Source: Hymenobacter arizonensis
Lineage (GTDB): Bacteria > Bacteroidota > Bacteroidia > Cytophagales > Hymenobacteraceae
Direction of reading: 5' to 3'
NCBI RefSeq assembly: GCF_900115775.1
Contig: NZ_FOXS01000007.1
Span: forward strand, 207,798-271,797
DNA: 64,000 nt
The notes beneath the pieces were generated by a model, which had not been told where the DNA came from, searched no databases, and was given only the letters and a program-made list of their open reading frames with translations. Positions within the stretch are counted from its first letter, which is position 1. Each line of letters opens with the position of its first letter. Shown piece by piece: positions 17,183 through 25,383 of the stretch. The translations under genes and the position numbers were made by a program.

Positions 17183-17811
17183 ACCTTTTGCCCTCCGTTT
17201 TTCACTTCCTGAATGGCAGCCACAATGTTGGTGTAGGCCCCGCAGCGGCAAATATTACCGCTCATGTACTCCCTGATTTCGCCTTCTGAGTCGGCGTGGC
17301 CTTCGCGCACGCAGGCCACGGCCGACATAATCTGCCCCGGCGTGCAATAGCCGCACTGGAAGCCGTCGTGTTTCACAAACGCCGCCTGCATGGGGTGCAG
17401 CTTGTCGGCGTCGGCCAGGCCCTCGATGGTGGTGACTTTCTTGCCGTCGTGCATCACCGCGAAGCTCAGGCAGCTGTTCACGCGCTGGCCATCGACGTGC
17501 ACGGTGCAGGCGCCGCACTGGCCGTAGTCGCAGCCTTTTTTGGTGCCGTTCAGGTTCAGATTTTCGCGTAGCAGGTCGAGCAGCGTGGTGCGCGGCTCTA
17601 CTTTGAGCTTGTATTTTTTGCCGTTGACTTCCAGCTTGAGCGGGACTTTCTCAAAAGCCGCCGCCACCGTTTCATCAAACTGCGCGGACGCCGCCTGCAC
17701 CACCGGGCCGGGCACCAGGGCCAGGGCCGTGAGCAGCGACGACTGCTTAAGAAAATACCGGCGGGCCTCGTCGTGCTGGGCCGGCTTGTCGGATTCGAGA
17801 TTCATAGCCAT
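17179..17811 (-). CDS. Molybdenum hydroxylase, 2Fe-2S subunit with Tat signal (PaoA/YagT-like)
   Basis: A 210-residue iron-sulfur subunit. The N-terminus has ARRYFLKQS (R17, R18) before a hydrophobic stretch, a twin-arginine signal that would export the folded holoenzyme, as in periplasmic PaoABC. The plant-ferredoxin-type cluster motif CDYGQCGACTVHVDG with a later C, and the second cluster motif GFQCGYCTPGQ ... GNICRCGAY, are complete. ATG 17811 is used; ATG 17805 is equally possible. It is the first gene of the operon and overlaps the FAD-subunit gene by 4 bp. Confidence 0.93.
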   Translation of the reverse strand: MAMNLESDKPAQHDEARRYFLKQSSLLTALALVPGPVVQAASAQFDETVAAAFEKVPLKLEVNGKKYKLKVEPRTTLLDLLRENLNLNGTKKGCDYGQCGACTVHVDGQRVNSCLSFAVMHDGKKVTTIEGLADADKLHPMQAAFVKHDGFQCGYCTPGQIMSAVACVREGHADSEGEIREYMSGNICRCGAYTNIVAAIQEVKNGGQKV

Positions 17812-17847
17812 GAAAAATAGAGAGGGGCGGTAGACTAGCCCAATGAT

Positions 17848-18384
17848 TTACTGCGGTGATACCGGGAATTTAGCGAATAAGGCTGTAATGGCCTTGTCAA
17901 TCCGTTGCGTGAGCTTGGCTTCGTCGGGCGTGAGCACGCTTTTCACCGAGCCTTGCCAAATGAGTTCCTGCTGGGCGGCATCGACCAGCTCGATGGTGGC
18001 GGTGCCTTCTTCGTAGCGCCCCACCACTACGTCCTGGCTTTGCCAGTGGTACCGGCGCTGCCCGATATAAACGGGTGCTTCCTGAATGCGCGTTTCGCGG
18101 GTTTGCACCTTCTCCTGCGTCACTACGCCAATGTTTACTAGCATATCGGGCGTGTCGGACTGCTGGTAGCCGCGTCGGCTCAGCTCGCGCCCCACCACCT
18201 GCTTGAGGGTGGCAATGCCCGTGCCGGGGCCCTCAAAAGCCGCGTCGTTGCGGGCCGTGACGTCCATGAAATTATACGTTTTATAAGACCGGAAATTGAC
18301 GTTGGGCTGCGGGCGGGCGTACTGCACCTGCTCGCTGGCACAAGCCGCCAGGCTCAGCAGGAGCGCAAAGAGAGCGTATTTCAT
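17848..18384 (-). CDS. DUF4136 lipoprotein
   Basis: A 178-residue protein with signal peptide ending LSLAAC (C15), so a lipoprotein of the inner or outer membrane. The mature part has the DUF4136 pattern: NFRSYKTYNFMD near the start, an AIxxxVGREL-like helix (LKQVVGRELSRRGY), DMLVNIGVVTQEK and a closing helix TQRIDKAITALFAKFP. The family's role is unknown. Start ATG 18384 places the lipobox correctly; the longer open frame upstream is not needed. It lies 36 bp upstream of the Tat-signal subunit gene on the same strand and could be in the same transcript, but no functional link is evident. Confidence 0.82.
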   Translation of the reverse strand: MKYALFALLLSLAACASEQVQYARPQPNVNFRSYKTYNFMDVTARNDAAFEGPGTGIATLKQVVGRELSRRGYQQSDTPDMLVNIGVVTQEKVQTRETRIQEAPVYIGQRRYHWQSQDVVVGRYEEGTATIELVDAAQQELIWQGSVKSVLTPDEAKLTQRIDKAITALFAKFPVSPQ

Positions 18385-18529
18385 GGGGTAGAAGTAAAAC
18401 AGGAAGTCCGCCCCAACGCCCACCTGGGGCCGAGAACGCACGAAAGCTGCTGGGATAAGCACTGCAAGGCCGTTGTTATACGTCGGCACGCAAACAGTAG
18501 CTGTGGTGGAGCTTACCTAAAAGCTGTTT

Positions 18530-18653
18530 AAAAAACCTGTCATCCTGAGCGCAGCGAAGGACCTTATCAGGACAGAACGATTGGCAGTACTATTCTTGCT
18601 ACAGCTTCTTACGTGATAAGGTCCTTCGCTGCGCTCAGGATGACAGGTTTTTT
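18530..18653. repeat. Intergenic inverted repeat, 40-nt arms, GTCATCCTGAGCGCAGC type
   Basis: Arms 18530-18569 and 18614-18653 are inverse complements over about 40 nt, the longest in the window, with A6 before and T6 after the stem. It can act as a bidirectional terminator. The word GTCATCCTGAGCGCAGCGAA in the arm recurs, with changes, at 40502, 42870 and 44910. Confidence 0.92.
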
Positions 18654-18762
18654 GAATTGCTAAATAGCTTGGCCTGGTGCCGCTGCAGCAAGCAGAAGCG
18701 TAGAAACACGCCCCCTGTCTTTGCAGTAATGTACCCATCTTCTGAATTCAACTCCTTCCTGT

Positions 18763-20373
18763 ATGCGGGTTTTTGGCATTGTTGGCAGCGTGCTGCTTGC
18801 GTTATTTCTGCGGCCTGCTGCGGCCCAGACGGTCACCGGCGCAGCAGGTGAAGAATTTGCCGTGCGCGTGCTGGCCCGGCAGCTCAGCGACCCTTGGGAG
18901 GTGGCTTACGGGCCAGACAATCACCTCTGGCTAACCGAGGCCAAGGGCTACCGAGTCAGCCGCCTCGACCCTGCCACCGGCACCCGAACGGTGCTGCTCG
19001 ACCTGAACGCGCAACGGGAATTCCCGCGCTACGACAAGATTCCCGACTCGGCCGACGGCGGCAAACCCTGGCCCCAGGGCGGCCTGATGGGCTTGGCCGT
19101 GCACCCCCAACTACTGCAGGGCAAGCCCTACGTGTACCTGGTCTACATCTACCGTTTTGCCGGGGCCCAGCAGCCGGGCAAGGGCGGAGCAGCCAACTAC
19201 GGCGGGCATTTTTTCACCACGCGCCTGGTGCGCTACGAGTACCGCCCGCCGCAGCAGTCGCTCATCAACCCCGTTACGCTGTGCGATACCCTGCCGGGCA
19301 GCAACGACCACAACGCCGGGCGCCTGCTCATCGCTCCGGTCAATGGCCAAGACTACTTATTCTATAGCACCGGCGACTTGGGCGCGGGCCAGTTCGACAA
19401 CGCCGGCCAGCCCAATCACGCCCAAAACCCGCACCGCTACGCCGGCAAAATGCTGCGCTTCCACCTCGAACCCGACGCCGACACTGGCCCCACCGACCAG
19501 TGGCTGCCCAACGACAACCCCTTTGCCACACCCGCCCGCCAGTCGGCGGTGTGGAGCCTCGGGCACCGCAACGCCCAGGGCCTAGCCTATGCCGTGGTGG
19601 GCGGCACCGGCCGCCTCTACGAAACCGAGCACGGACCTTATTCCGACGACGAAGTCAACATCATCGAGCGCGGCCGCAACTACGGGCACCCGCTCATCAT
19701 CGGCTACGCCGACAACAACTATAACGGACTGGCGGCCGGCGTCACGAAGCACGCTGCCCTGCCCGGCGCCTGGAATACGAGTTACCCCTTCATCAAAAGC
19801 GAGCAAGCCAATGCGAAGGCCATCGGCGCGGCTACCTACCGCGACCCCATTGCCTCACTCTACCCCAACTCTCATGCCTTCCTGACAAAGTTGTATGCTA
19901 AAACCCGCGCGGGCGACAAAGACGCCCCGGACTGGCCCTCGGAGGCCCCCAGCAGCCTGGCCGTGTACACAGCCACGGCCATTCCGGGCTGGCAAAATTC
20001 GTTACTGATGCCCACTCTCAAGCACGGCAAGCTCATTCGCCTGCAGCTGAACGCCGCCGGCACGGGCGTTACCGGCGACACCCTGGTGTACTTCCGGGCG
20101 CCGGTTCGCTACCGCGACCTCGCCCTCTCGCCCGATGGCACACGTCTGTACCTGGCCACCGACAGCGCCTCCGTCACGTCTGGCCCGTCGAAGGAAGACC
20201 CTAAGGGCACCAGTTGCAAGGGCTGCATTCTAGAATACACCTACCTGCGCGGCGGCACCCAGGCCACAGCCGCCGCGCCCACCCCAGCCGGGCAGTGGTG
20301 GCAGCCTGGGCGGGTGAGCCCCGCCACCGGGCCCCGCGTGCGCCGGGCTGCTGCCCCGCCTGTCCGCAAGTAG
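18763..20373 (+). CDS. Soluble PQQ-dependent sugar dehydrogenase
   Basis: A 536-residue exported protein of the soluble glucose/sorbosone dehydrogenase family (six-bladed propeller using PQQ and Ca2+). The signal peptide ends RPAAAQ (about residue 21-22). Family landmarks: DPWEVAYGPDNHLWLTE, GGLMGLAVHPQ, NDHNAGRLL with H183 at the position of the catalytic base of Acinetobacter GdhB, STGDLGAGQ, GKMLRFHLE, WSLGHRNAQGLAYA, ETEHGPYSDDEVNIIERGRNYGHP, and RYRDLALSPDGTRLYLATD. It would oxidise aldoses in the periplasm and pass electrons to the respiratory chain. A C-terminal CKGC motif is followed by a low-complexity Ala/Pro tail. PQQ synthesis genes are not in the window. Confidence 0.92.
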   Translation: MRVFGIVGSVLLALFLRPAAAQTVTGAAGEEFAVRVLARQLSDPWEVAYGPDNHLWLTEAKGYRVSRLDPATGTRTVLLDLNAQREFPRYDKIPDSADGGKPWPQGGLMGLAVHPQLLQGKPYVYLVYIYRFAGAQQPGKGGAANYGGHFFTTRLVRYEYRPPQQSLINPVTLCDTLPGSNDHNAGRLLIAPVNGQDYLFYSTGDLGAGQFDNAGQPNHAQNPHRYAGKMLRFHLEPDADTGPTDQWLPNDNPFATPARQSAVWSLGHRNAQGLAYAVVGGTGRLYETEHGPYSDDEVNIIERGRNYGHPLIIGYADNNYNGLAAGVTKHAALPGAWNTSYPFIKSEQANAKAIGAATYRDPIASLYPNSHAFLTKLYAKTRAGDKDAPDWPSEAPSSLAVYTATAIPGWQNSLLMPTLKHGKLIRLQLNAAGTGVTGDTLVYFRAPVRYRDLALSPDGTRLYLATDSASVTSGPSKEDPKGTSCKGCILEYTYLRGGTQATAAAPTPAGQWWQPGRVSPATGPRVRRAAAPPVRK

Positions 20374-20462
20374 TCAGGCAGTCGTAAAACCCTTGATGCC
20401 GGGCTTCTGAATTCTTGGCAGTTCTTACCGGGCCGATGGGCGGCGAAGGCACCGGGGCCCCG

Positions 20463-20470
20463 TATCTTTG
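20463..20470 (+). promoter_or_regulatory. Candidate -7 box for the translocase/cNMP fusion gene
   Basis: TATCTTTG is an exact TAnnTTTG match, 38 bp upstream of ATG 20509, predicting a leader of about 32 nt. No good -33 TTTG is present at the normal spacing. Confidence 0.45.
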
Positions 20471-20508
20471 GCTACGGCCGTGCCCGGTGGTGCCGGCGCC
20501 TCTTCTGC

Positions 20509-23500
20509 ATGATTTCTGCCACCTCTCTGCAACGCCTATTCGGCATCAAGGCCAGCGAAACCCGTACGGTGGGGCTGTTTTTGCTGCACAACTTTCTGCT
20601 CGGCATCGGCTCGGTGCTGGTGTACGTGGCTGCCAACGTGCTGCTGCTCGAGCACGACCCCGAGCACAGCCTGCCGCTGGGCTACATCGCCGGTGCCTTG
20701 GCCATGATGGCCGTGAGCAAGGTTTATACCTATTTCGAGCACCACTACCTGCTGCGCAAGCTGGCCGTGCGGGTGCTGCTGGCCGTGGTGGCCCTCACCG
20801 GCGTGGTGGGCGTGCTGGTGGCGGTGGGCCACTCGGTAGCGTCGGCCGTGGCCGTAATGGTGGGTTACCGACTAATCTACCTGCTCACCAATCTGGAATT
20901 CTGGGGCGTGTCGGCGGTGGTGTTTGATGTGCGGCAGAGCAAGCGGCTGTTCAGCGTTATCAGCTCCGGCGACATGCCGGCCAAGGCCCTGGGCGCTTTG
21001 CTGGCGGCCCTCATTCACGGCGACGCTCAACTGCCCGTGCTACTGGGCGTGTCGTTTGTGGCCTACCTGGGCGCTCTGTTTGCCCTGCGCTCCACGCTCA
21101 ACTCCCACGTGGTGGAAGCCGCGGCGCGCCCCATGCGACACCTGCAGCGGCCCCAGGCCCGGCTGGTGCGCCTGTTTGGCGGCAGCGAGTTGGTGCTGGC
21201 CATGTGCCTCAGTCTGATGGCCATTGCGGCCGTGCTCACGGGCGTGGAATACATGTTTTTCATCAACGTGAAGCACCGGTTTCACGCCTCGGAAGACATT
21301 ACCCGCTCGGTGGGCTGGGTGCTGGGCCTCACCTACCTGGCGGCCATGTTCTTTAAGCTGATGGTGAGCCGGCAGGCCCTGGAGCGCTATGGCGTGCAGT
21401 GGTCGCTGCAGCTGCTGCCGGCCGTGGCGCTGGTGCTATTAGCCGCTTTTGGTGGGGTGCAGCTGGTGGGCTTTTCCAGCCAAGCGGTATTGCTGGCGTA
21501 CTTCTGTGGCCTATACCTGCTGCTGGAAGTGCTGCGCCGCACCGTGTTCGACCCGGTTTTTCTGGTGCTTTTTCAGCCACTGGCCCCGCCGCAGCGCCTG
21601 GCGGCCCACACCCTCGCAAAGGGAATTTTCGAGCCGCTGGGCCTGGGTCTCACGGGACTGCTGTTTTTCGGACTGGGCTATGTAGACAAGCTTAGTGGCC
21701 CGCTACCATTTATCTGGATGGGGGGCTTGCTGCTGCTGGCCCTGCTGTTTTTGCGGCGCACCTACCGCGCCTACCTGGCCGAGCTGAAGGATGGGCTAGG
21801 CCGCCGCTTCGCCGAAACGGCCGAGCTTGCCCTCCCCGATGCGGCCCTGCAAGTGGTGCTGGCCCATCTGCACAGCGCCCGCCCCACCGAGGTGCTCAAC
21901 GCCGTGGCCTGGCTGCGCCAGCGCGAGCCCGCCGCCCTGGCCAGCCACGTGCCCACCCTGCTCGAACACGCCGATGAGCGGGTGCGCCTCGCCCTGCTGG
22001 CCACCCCCGAGGTGCGCCCCCTGCCCGCCGAGGCCCTGCAGGCCCTGGCCCAGCGCGACCCCGCTCCCGCTGTGCGCACTGCGGCTGCCCAACAGTTGGC
22101 CACTGCGGTGCCCGAAGCGTCCTTCTTAACGGCCCTGCTCACTGGCACCGATATGGCCGCCCGCGAAGGCGCTATTCGGGGCTGCATCGAGGCCATGCCC
22201 CAGCACGGCGCGGCCCAACGCAGCTTGCATGAGCTGCTGCGCCAGCCTTCGCCGGCTGCTACCAAAGCAGCGCTGTCGTTGCTGGCCTACTACACAGCAG
22301 AGGCCCAAAGCCAGCTAGTTGAGCGCAGCGTGGCCAGCCCCGATACCGACGTAGCAAATGCCGCCCTCACCGCCCTCGGCACCCTGGGCCACACCCGGCT
22401 GGCCCCCCACTTGCTGCATGCCCTGCGCGACAAGCAGCGTTGGCAGCCTGCCGCCGACAGCCTCGTAGCCCTAGGCCCGGATGCCGTGCCACTGCTGCGC
22501 GATGCCCTCCCGCACGACGCCAACAACGCCCACACCCACCGCCTGGTCACGGTACTCGAGCGCCTCAACAACTCCGCTAGTCGGGTCGTGCTCGTCGAGC
22601 TGGCCCAGGCCCCTAGCTTGTTTTCCCGGGGGCTGGCGCTGCGAGCGCTACGCCGCTTCCCAGCCGTACCTGCCGATACGGCCATCTTTGAGCGCCTGCT
22701 GCGCGAAGAATTTGAGCTGGCCAGCCAGCTGCTGCAAGGCCTGCTGAGTGCTTCGTACCCCGCCCTCCGCGCCACCGTCGACTACGAGCTGATGTTGCTG
22801 CACCAGCGGGTATTTGGCCTGCTTGCCCAGCTCTATGATGCCGAGCTGGTCGCCACCGCGCAGCGCAACGTGGCCCACGCCGCGCGCGAGCGCCAGGCCA
22901 ATGCCCTCGAAATTCTCGATAACCTCATTCCGCGGCCCATCTACCAGGGCCTGCAAGCCCTGCTCGATGATGCGCCGGTGTCCGAGAAAGCCCGGCTGTT
23001 TGCCACGCTCACGGCGCCGGCCCGGCCGCAGGGACTTGCCGTGGGTGCAAAGGCCGCGGGCAGGGCAGCCGCCGCCACCCTTGCCGCCACCGATTCCAAG
23101 CCCCTACCTACCCTGTTACTGCGCCGGGGCCACCTCGCTTTCACATCCTGGACGCTGAGCGTGGCCCTGCGCCACTGGCAGCCCACCGAGCCCGACGCCC
23201 CGGCCCTGCTGCGGCCTTACCTACAGTCGGACCACGCGCTGCTGCGCGAAAGCGCCCAACTTGCCCTGCCGGCGCTGTCAGCTCACCAGGGCGAATCCGT
23301 TGCGGCTTTGGCTACTTCCCTTTCTGCTCACCCCTCTTCTCACCCTGCCATGATTCACTCCCCTGCCGCCGAATCCCGTGTATCTGCCCTGGAGCGGGTG
23401 GTGGTGCTCAAAAGCACCGCCCTTTTTGCCCAAACCCCCGAAAACGTGCTGAGCAGCATTGTGCCCATTATGCGGGAGGTGACTTTCCAGGAAGGCGAGG

Positions 23501-23811
23501 AAATATTTGCCAAGGGCGACATCGGCACGTCCCTCTTCATCCTGCACGACGGGCAGGTGGGCATCTTCAACGGCAACCAGCAGCTGGCAACTTTCGGGCC
23601 CGGCGATTTCTTCGGCGAGCTAGCCCTGCTCGACACCGAGCCCCGCTCGGCCTCGGCGGCCGCGCTGAGCGAGGTGCTCGCCTTCCGCCTCGACCAGGAA
23701 GATTTCTACGACGTGATGGAGGAGCGCGGCGAGGTGCTCCGCAACATCCTGCGCATGCTGTGCCAGCGCATCCGCCTCCAAAACGAAAAGATGCGGGAGC
23801 TAGCCGCGTAG
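20509..23811 (+). CDS. Nucleotide-translocase-like membrane protein fused to HEAT repeats and a cNMP-binding domain
   Basis: A 1100-residue inner membrane protein. Residues about 15-425 contain roughly ten to twelve membrane helices in the style of the ATP/ADP translocase (NTT/Tlc) or MFS fold (SVISSGDMPAKALGALLAALIH). Residues about 440-900 are helical, with HEAT-like pairs (AALTALGTLGHTRLAPHLLHAL; DERVRLALLATPEVRPLP). The last 130 residues are a cyclic nucleotide-binding domain: LFAQTPENVLSSIVPIM, FQEGEEIFAKGD, and the phosphate-binding cassette FFGELALLDTEPRSASA with the key E and R. I infer a cAMP-responsive membrane protein; whether it transports nucleotides is not known. Its stop is 6 bp from the stop of a convergent adenylate cyclase gene. 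Confidence 0.85.
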   Translation: MISATSLQRLFGIKASETRTVGLFLLHNFLLGIGSVLVYVAANVLLLEHDPEHSLPLGYIAGALAMMAVSKVYTYFEHHYLLRKLAVRVLLAVVALTGVVGVLVAVGHSVASAVAVMVGYRLIYLLTNLEFWGVSAVVFDVRQSKRLFSVISSGDMPAKALGALLAALIHGDAQLPVLLGVSFVAYLGALFALRSTLNSHVVEAAARPMRHLQRPQARLVRLFGGSELVLAMCLSLMAIAAVLTGVEYMFFINVKHRFHASEDITRSVGWVLGLTYLAAMFFKLMVSRQALERYGVQWSLQLLPAVALVLLAAFGGVQLVGFSSQAVLLAYFCGLYLLLEVLRRTVFDPVFLVLFQPLAPPQRLAAHTLAKGIFEPLGLGLTGLLFFGLGYVDKLSGPLPFIWMGGLLLLALLFLRRTYRAYLAELKDGLGRRFAETAELALPDAALQVVLAHLHSARPTEVLNAVAWLRQREPAALASHVPTLLEHADERVRLALLATPEVRPLPAEALQALAQRDPAPAVRTAAAQQLATAVPEASFLTALLTGTDMAAREGAIRGCIEAMPQHGAAQRSLHELLRQPSPAATKAALSLLAYYTAEAQSQLVERSVASPDTDVANAALTALGTLGHTRLAPHLLHALRDKQRWQPAADSLVALGPDAVPLLRDALPHDANNAHTHRLVTVLERLNNSASRVVLVELAQAPSLFSRGLALRALRRFPAVPADTAIFERLLREEFELASQLLQGLLSASYPALRATVDYELMLLHQRVFGLLAQLYDAELVATAQRNVAHAARERQANALEILDNLIPRPIYQGLQALLDDAPVSEKARLFATLTAPARPQGLAVGAKAAGRAAAATLAATDSKPLPTLLLRRGHLAFTSWTLSVALRHWQPTEPDAPALLRPYLQSDHALLRESAQLALPALSAHQGESVAALATSLSAHPSSHPAMIHSPAAESRVSALERVVVLKSTALFAQTPENVLSSIVPIMREVTFQEGEEIFAKGDIGTSLFILHDGQVGIFNGNQQLATFGPGDFFGELALLDTEPRSASAAALSEVLAFRLDQEDFYDVMEERGEVLRNILRMLCQRIRLQNEKMRELAA

Positions 23812-23817
23812 GCCAGG

Positions 23818-24864
23818 CTACTCCACTACTTCGTAAATCTTCACGGCCTTAGCCTTGTTTTTGAGGGTTACCTCGCTCACAAACTCGCACTGAAACGACT
23901 CTTTTACCTTTAAGTACACGGCTTCGCTGATGATAATCTGCCCTGGCTTGGCCGCCGACTGCAGGCGTTGCGACATGTTCACCACGTCACCAATCACCGT
24001 GTAATCCAGACGCTTGAGCGAGGCCGAGCCGATGTTACCGGACACCACCTCGCCGGTATTTACCCCAATGCTGACTTTGGGGCGGAATTCAATACCAGCG
24101 GGCAGCGGCGTGCCGCTTTCCTGCAAGGCCGAGCGCGCCGAAAGGGCCGCGTCGATGGCCCGGTCCAGGTGGTGCTCGCCGCGGAATACGGCCATCACGG
24201 CATCGCCCATAAACTTGTCGACGTAGCCGCCCTGGGCAATTATCTCCTTCACCATCAGGTCGAAGTAGGTATTGAGCAGGCTCACTACGTCGGTCGGCGC
24301 CATCTTCTCGGCCAGGGACGTAAAGCCACAGATGTCGAGAAAAACCACGGTGGCTTCCACGGTTTCGCTGGCCAGCAGGCGGTTTTCGAAGTCGGGGCGC
24401 GTCATGAAGTTGAGCACCGTCTCGTCGACGTACATCTTGAGGATGTTGTTTTCCTGAATGGCGCGCAGGGTGTCGCGCAGCTGGCGCACCTGGTCGGCGG
24501 TTTTCTCAATGGTAACCTCCAGGTCGGTGAAATCGACGGGCTTCACCACAAAGTCAAAGGCGCCGCGGTTCATGGCGGTGCGCAGGTTGCCCAGGTCGCC
24601 GTAGGCCGACACGATGACCGTTTTCATGGCCGGGTGCTGGGCGTGGGTGTGCGTGAGCAGCGTGAGGCCGTCCATCACGGGCATGTTGATGTCGCTGAGA
24701 ATCACATCCGTGTCGGGGTTCTCGCCAATGCGTTCGAGGGCCTCCTGTCCGTTGTTGGCGAACACAAACTCGTACACGCTTTCGCGGATTTTGCGCCGAA
24801 ACTTCTGCTTAATAAGCAGCTCGAGGTCGGCCTCGTCGTCGACCACCAGAATTTTCGTCTTCAT
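23818..24864 (-). CDS. Response regulator with class III adenylate cyclase output
   Basis: A 348-residue two-domain protein. The receiver domain (about 3-125) has the acidic pair D9/D10, phospho-acceptor D58 (LSDINMP) and the conserved lysine K108 (VVKPVDF). A linker helix leads into a class III nucleotidyl cyclase domain (about 165-348) with metal-binding D177 (FLDICGFTS) and D221 (KFMGDAVMAVF), adenine-reading K217 and T289 (LDYTVIGD), and transition-state residues N296 and R300. The K/T pair is the class IIIb adenylate-cyclase type, so ATP is the likely substrate. Start ATG 24864 (MKTKILVVDDE). The neighbours on the same strand are a lone receiver and sensor kinases, plausible phosphate donors. 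Confidence 0.92.
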   Translation of the reverse strand: MKTKILVVDDEADLELLIKQKFRRKIRESVYEFVFANNGQEALERIGENPDTDVILSDINMPVMDGLTLLTHTHAQHPAMKTVIVSAYGDLGNLRTAMNRGAFDFVVKPVDFTDLEVTIEKTADQVRQLRDTLRAIQENNILKMYVDETVLNFMTRPDFENRLLASETVEATVVFLDICGFTSLAEKMAPTDVVSLLNTYFDLMVKEIIAQGGYVDKFMGDAVMAVFRGEHHLDRAIDAALSARSALQESGTPLPAGIEFRPKVSIGVNTGEVVSGNIGSASLKRLDYTVIGDVVNMSQRLQSAAKPGQIIISEAVYLKVKESFQCEFVSEVTLKNKAKAVKIYEVVE

Positions 24865-24955
24865 AGAGTGTAGTTGTTGGTTGCCAGAGGCCGGACTGCG
24901 GGCGCGGAAATCAGTTTCTGCCACTCACGCCCCGTCTGCCCCGACAACTGCTTTT

Positions 24956-25333
24956 TTACGGCAGTAGCTGCAGCAATTTATCCTTGAGCACCCCAAAATC
25001 CACGGGCTTGGTCAAAAAATCATTCGCTCCCAGCGCCATGGCCTGCTGGTAGCTTTGGTCATCGCCGTAGGCCGTAATCATCATCATGGTGGTGGGGGGC
25101 ATTTCAAACTCCTCTTTCACGTAACTCAGCAGCTCCAGGCCGCTCATGCCGGGCATGTTGATGTCGGAGAGAATAATGAGCACCTCGGAGTGGTGCGCGC
25201 GCAGAAACGTGAGGGCTTCTTCGCCCGAGAAGGCGAAGCTGAAGCTTAGCTCGCCACTGCGGATTTCGCGACGGAAGCGCTGCATAAACAAGTCGCGCAC
25301 ATCGGTTTCGTCGTCAACAACCAGAATTTGCAT
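24956..25333 (-). CDS. Single-domain response regulator (CheY-like)
   Basis: A 125-residue stand-alone receiver with D7/D8, phospho-acceptor D57 (LSDINMPGMSG), the conserved T/S region (MMITAYGD) and lysine in FLTKPVDF. It has no output domain. Its sequence resembles the receiver of the cyclase gene 91 bp downstream (VVDDETD, FRREIR, LSDINMP), suggesting duplication. It lies 50 bp downstream of a TPR sensor kinase gene on the same strand, its most likely partner. Confidence 0.92.
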   Translation of the reverse strand: MQILVVDDETDVRDLFMQRFRREIRSGELSFSFAFSGEEALTFLRAHHSEVLIILSDINMPGMSGLELLSYVKEEFEMPPTTMMMITAYGDDQSYQQAMALGANDFLTKPVDFGVLKDKLLQLLP

Positions 25334-25383
25334 GTTCGATTTTTCAGAAATTAGGCTGGTGCCAAAGGTAGGGCGGCGCGGGC

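Noticed and set aside
18530..18653. Small RNA gene or insertion sequence
   Set aside because: Explained better as a long inverted repeat of a family with other copies in the window; no coding capacity.
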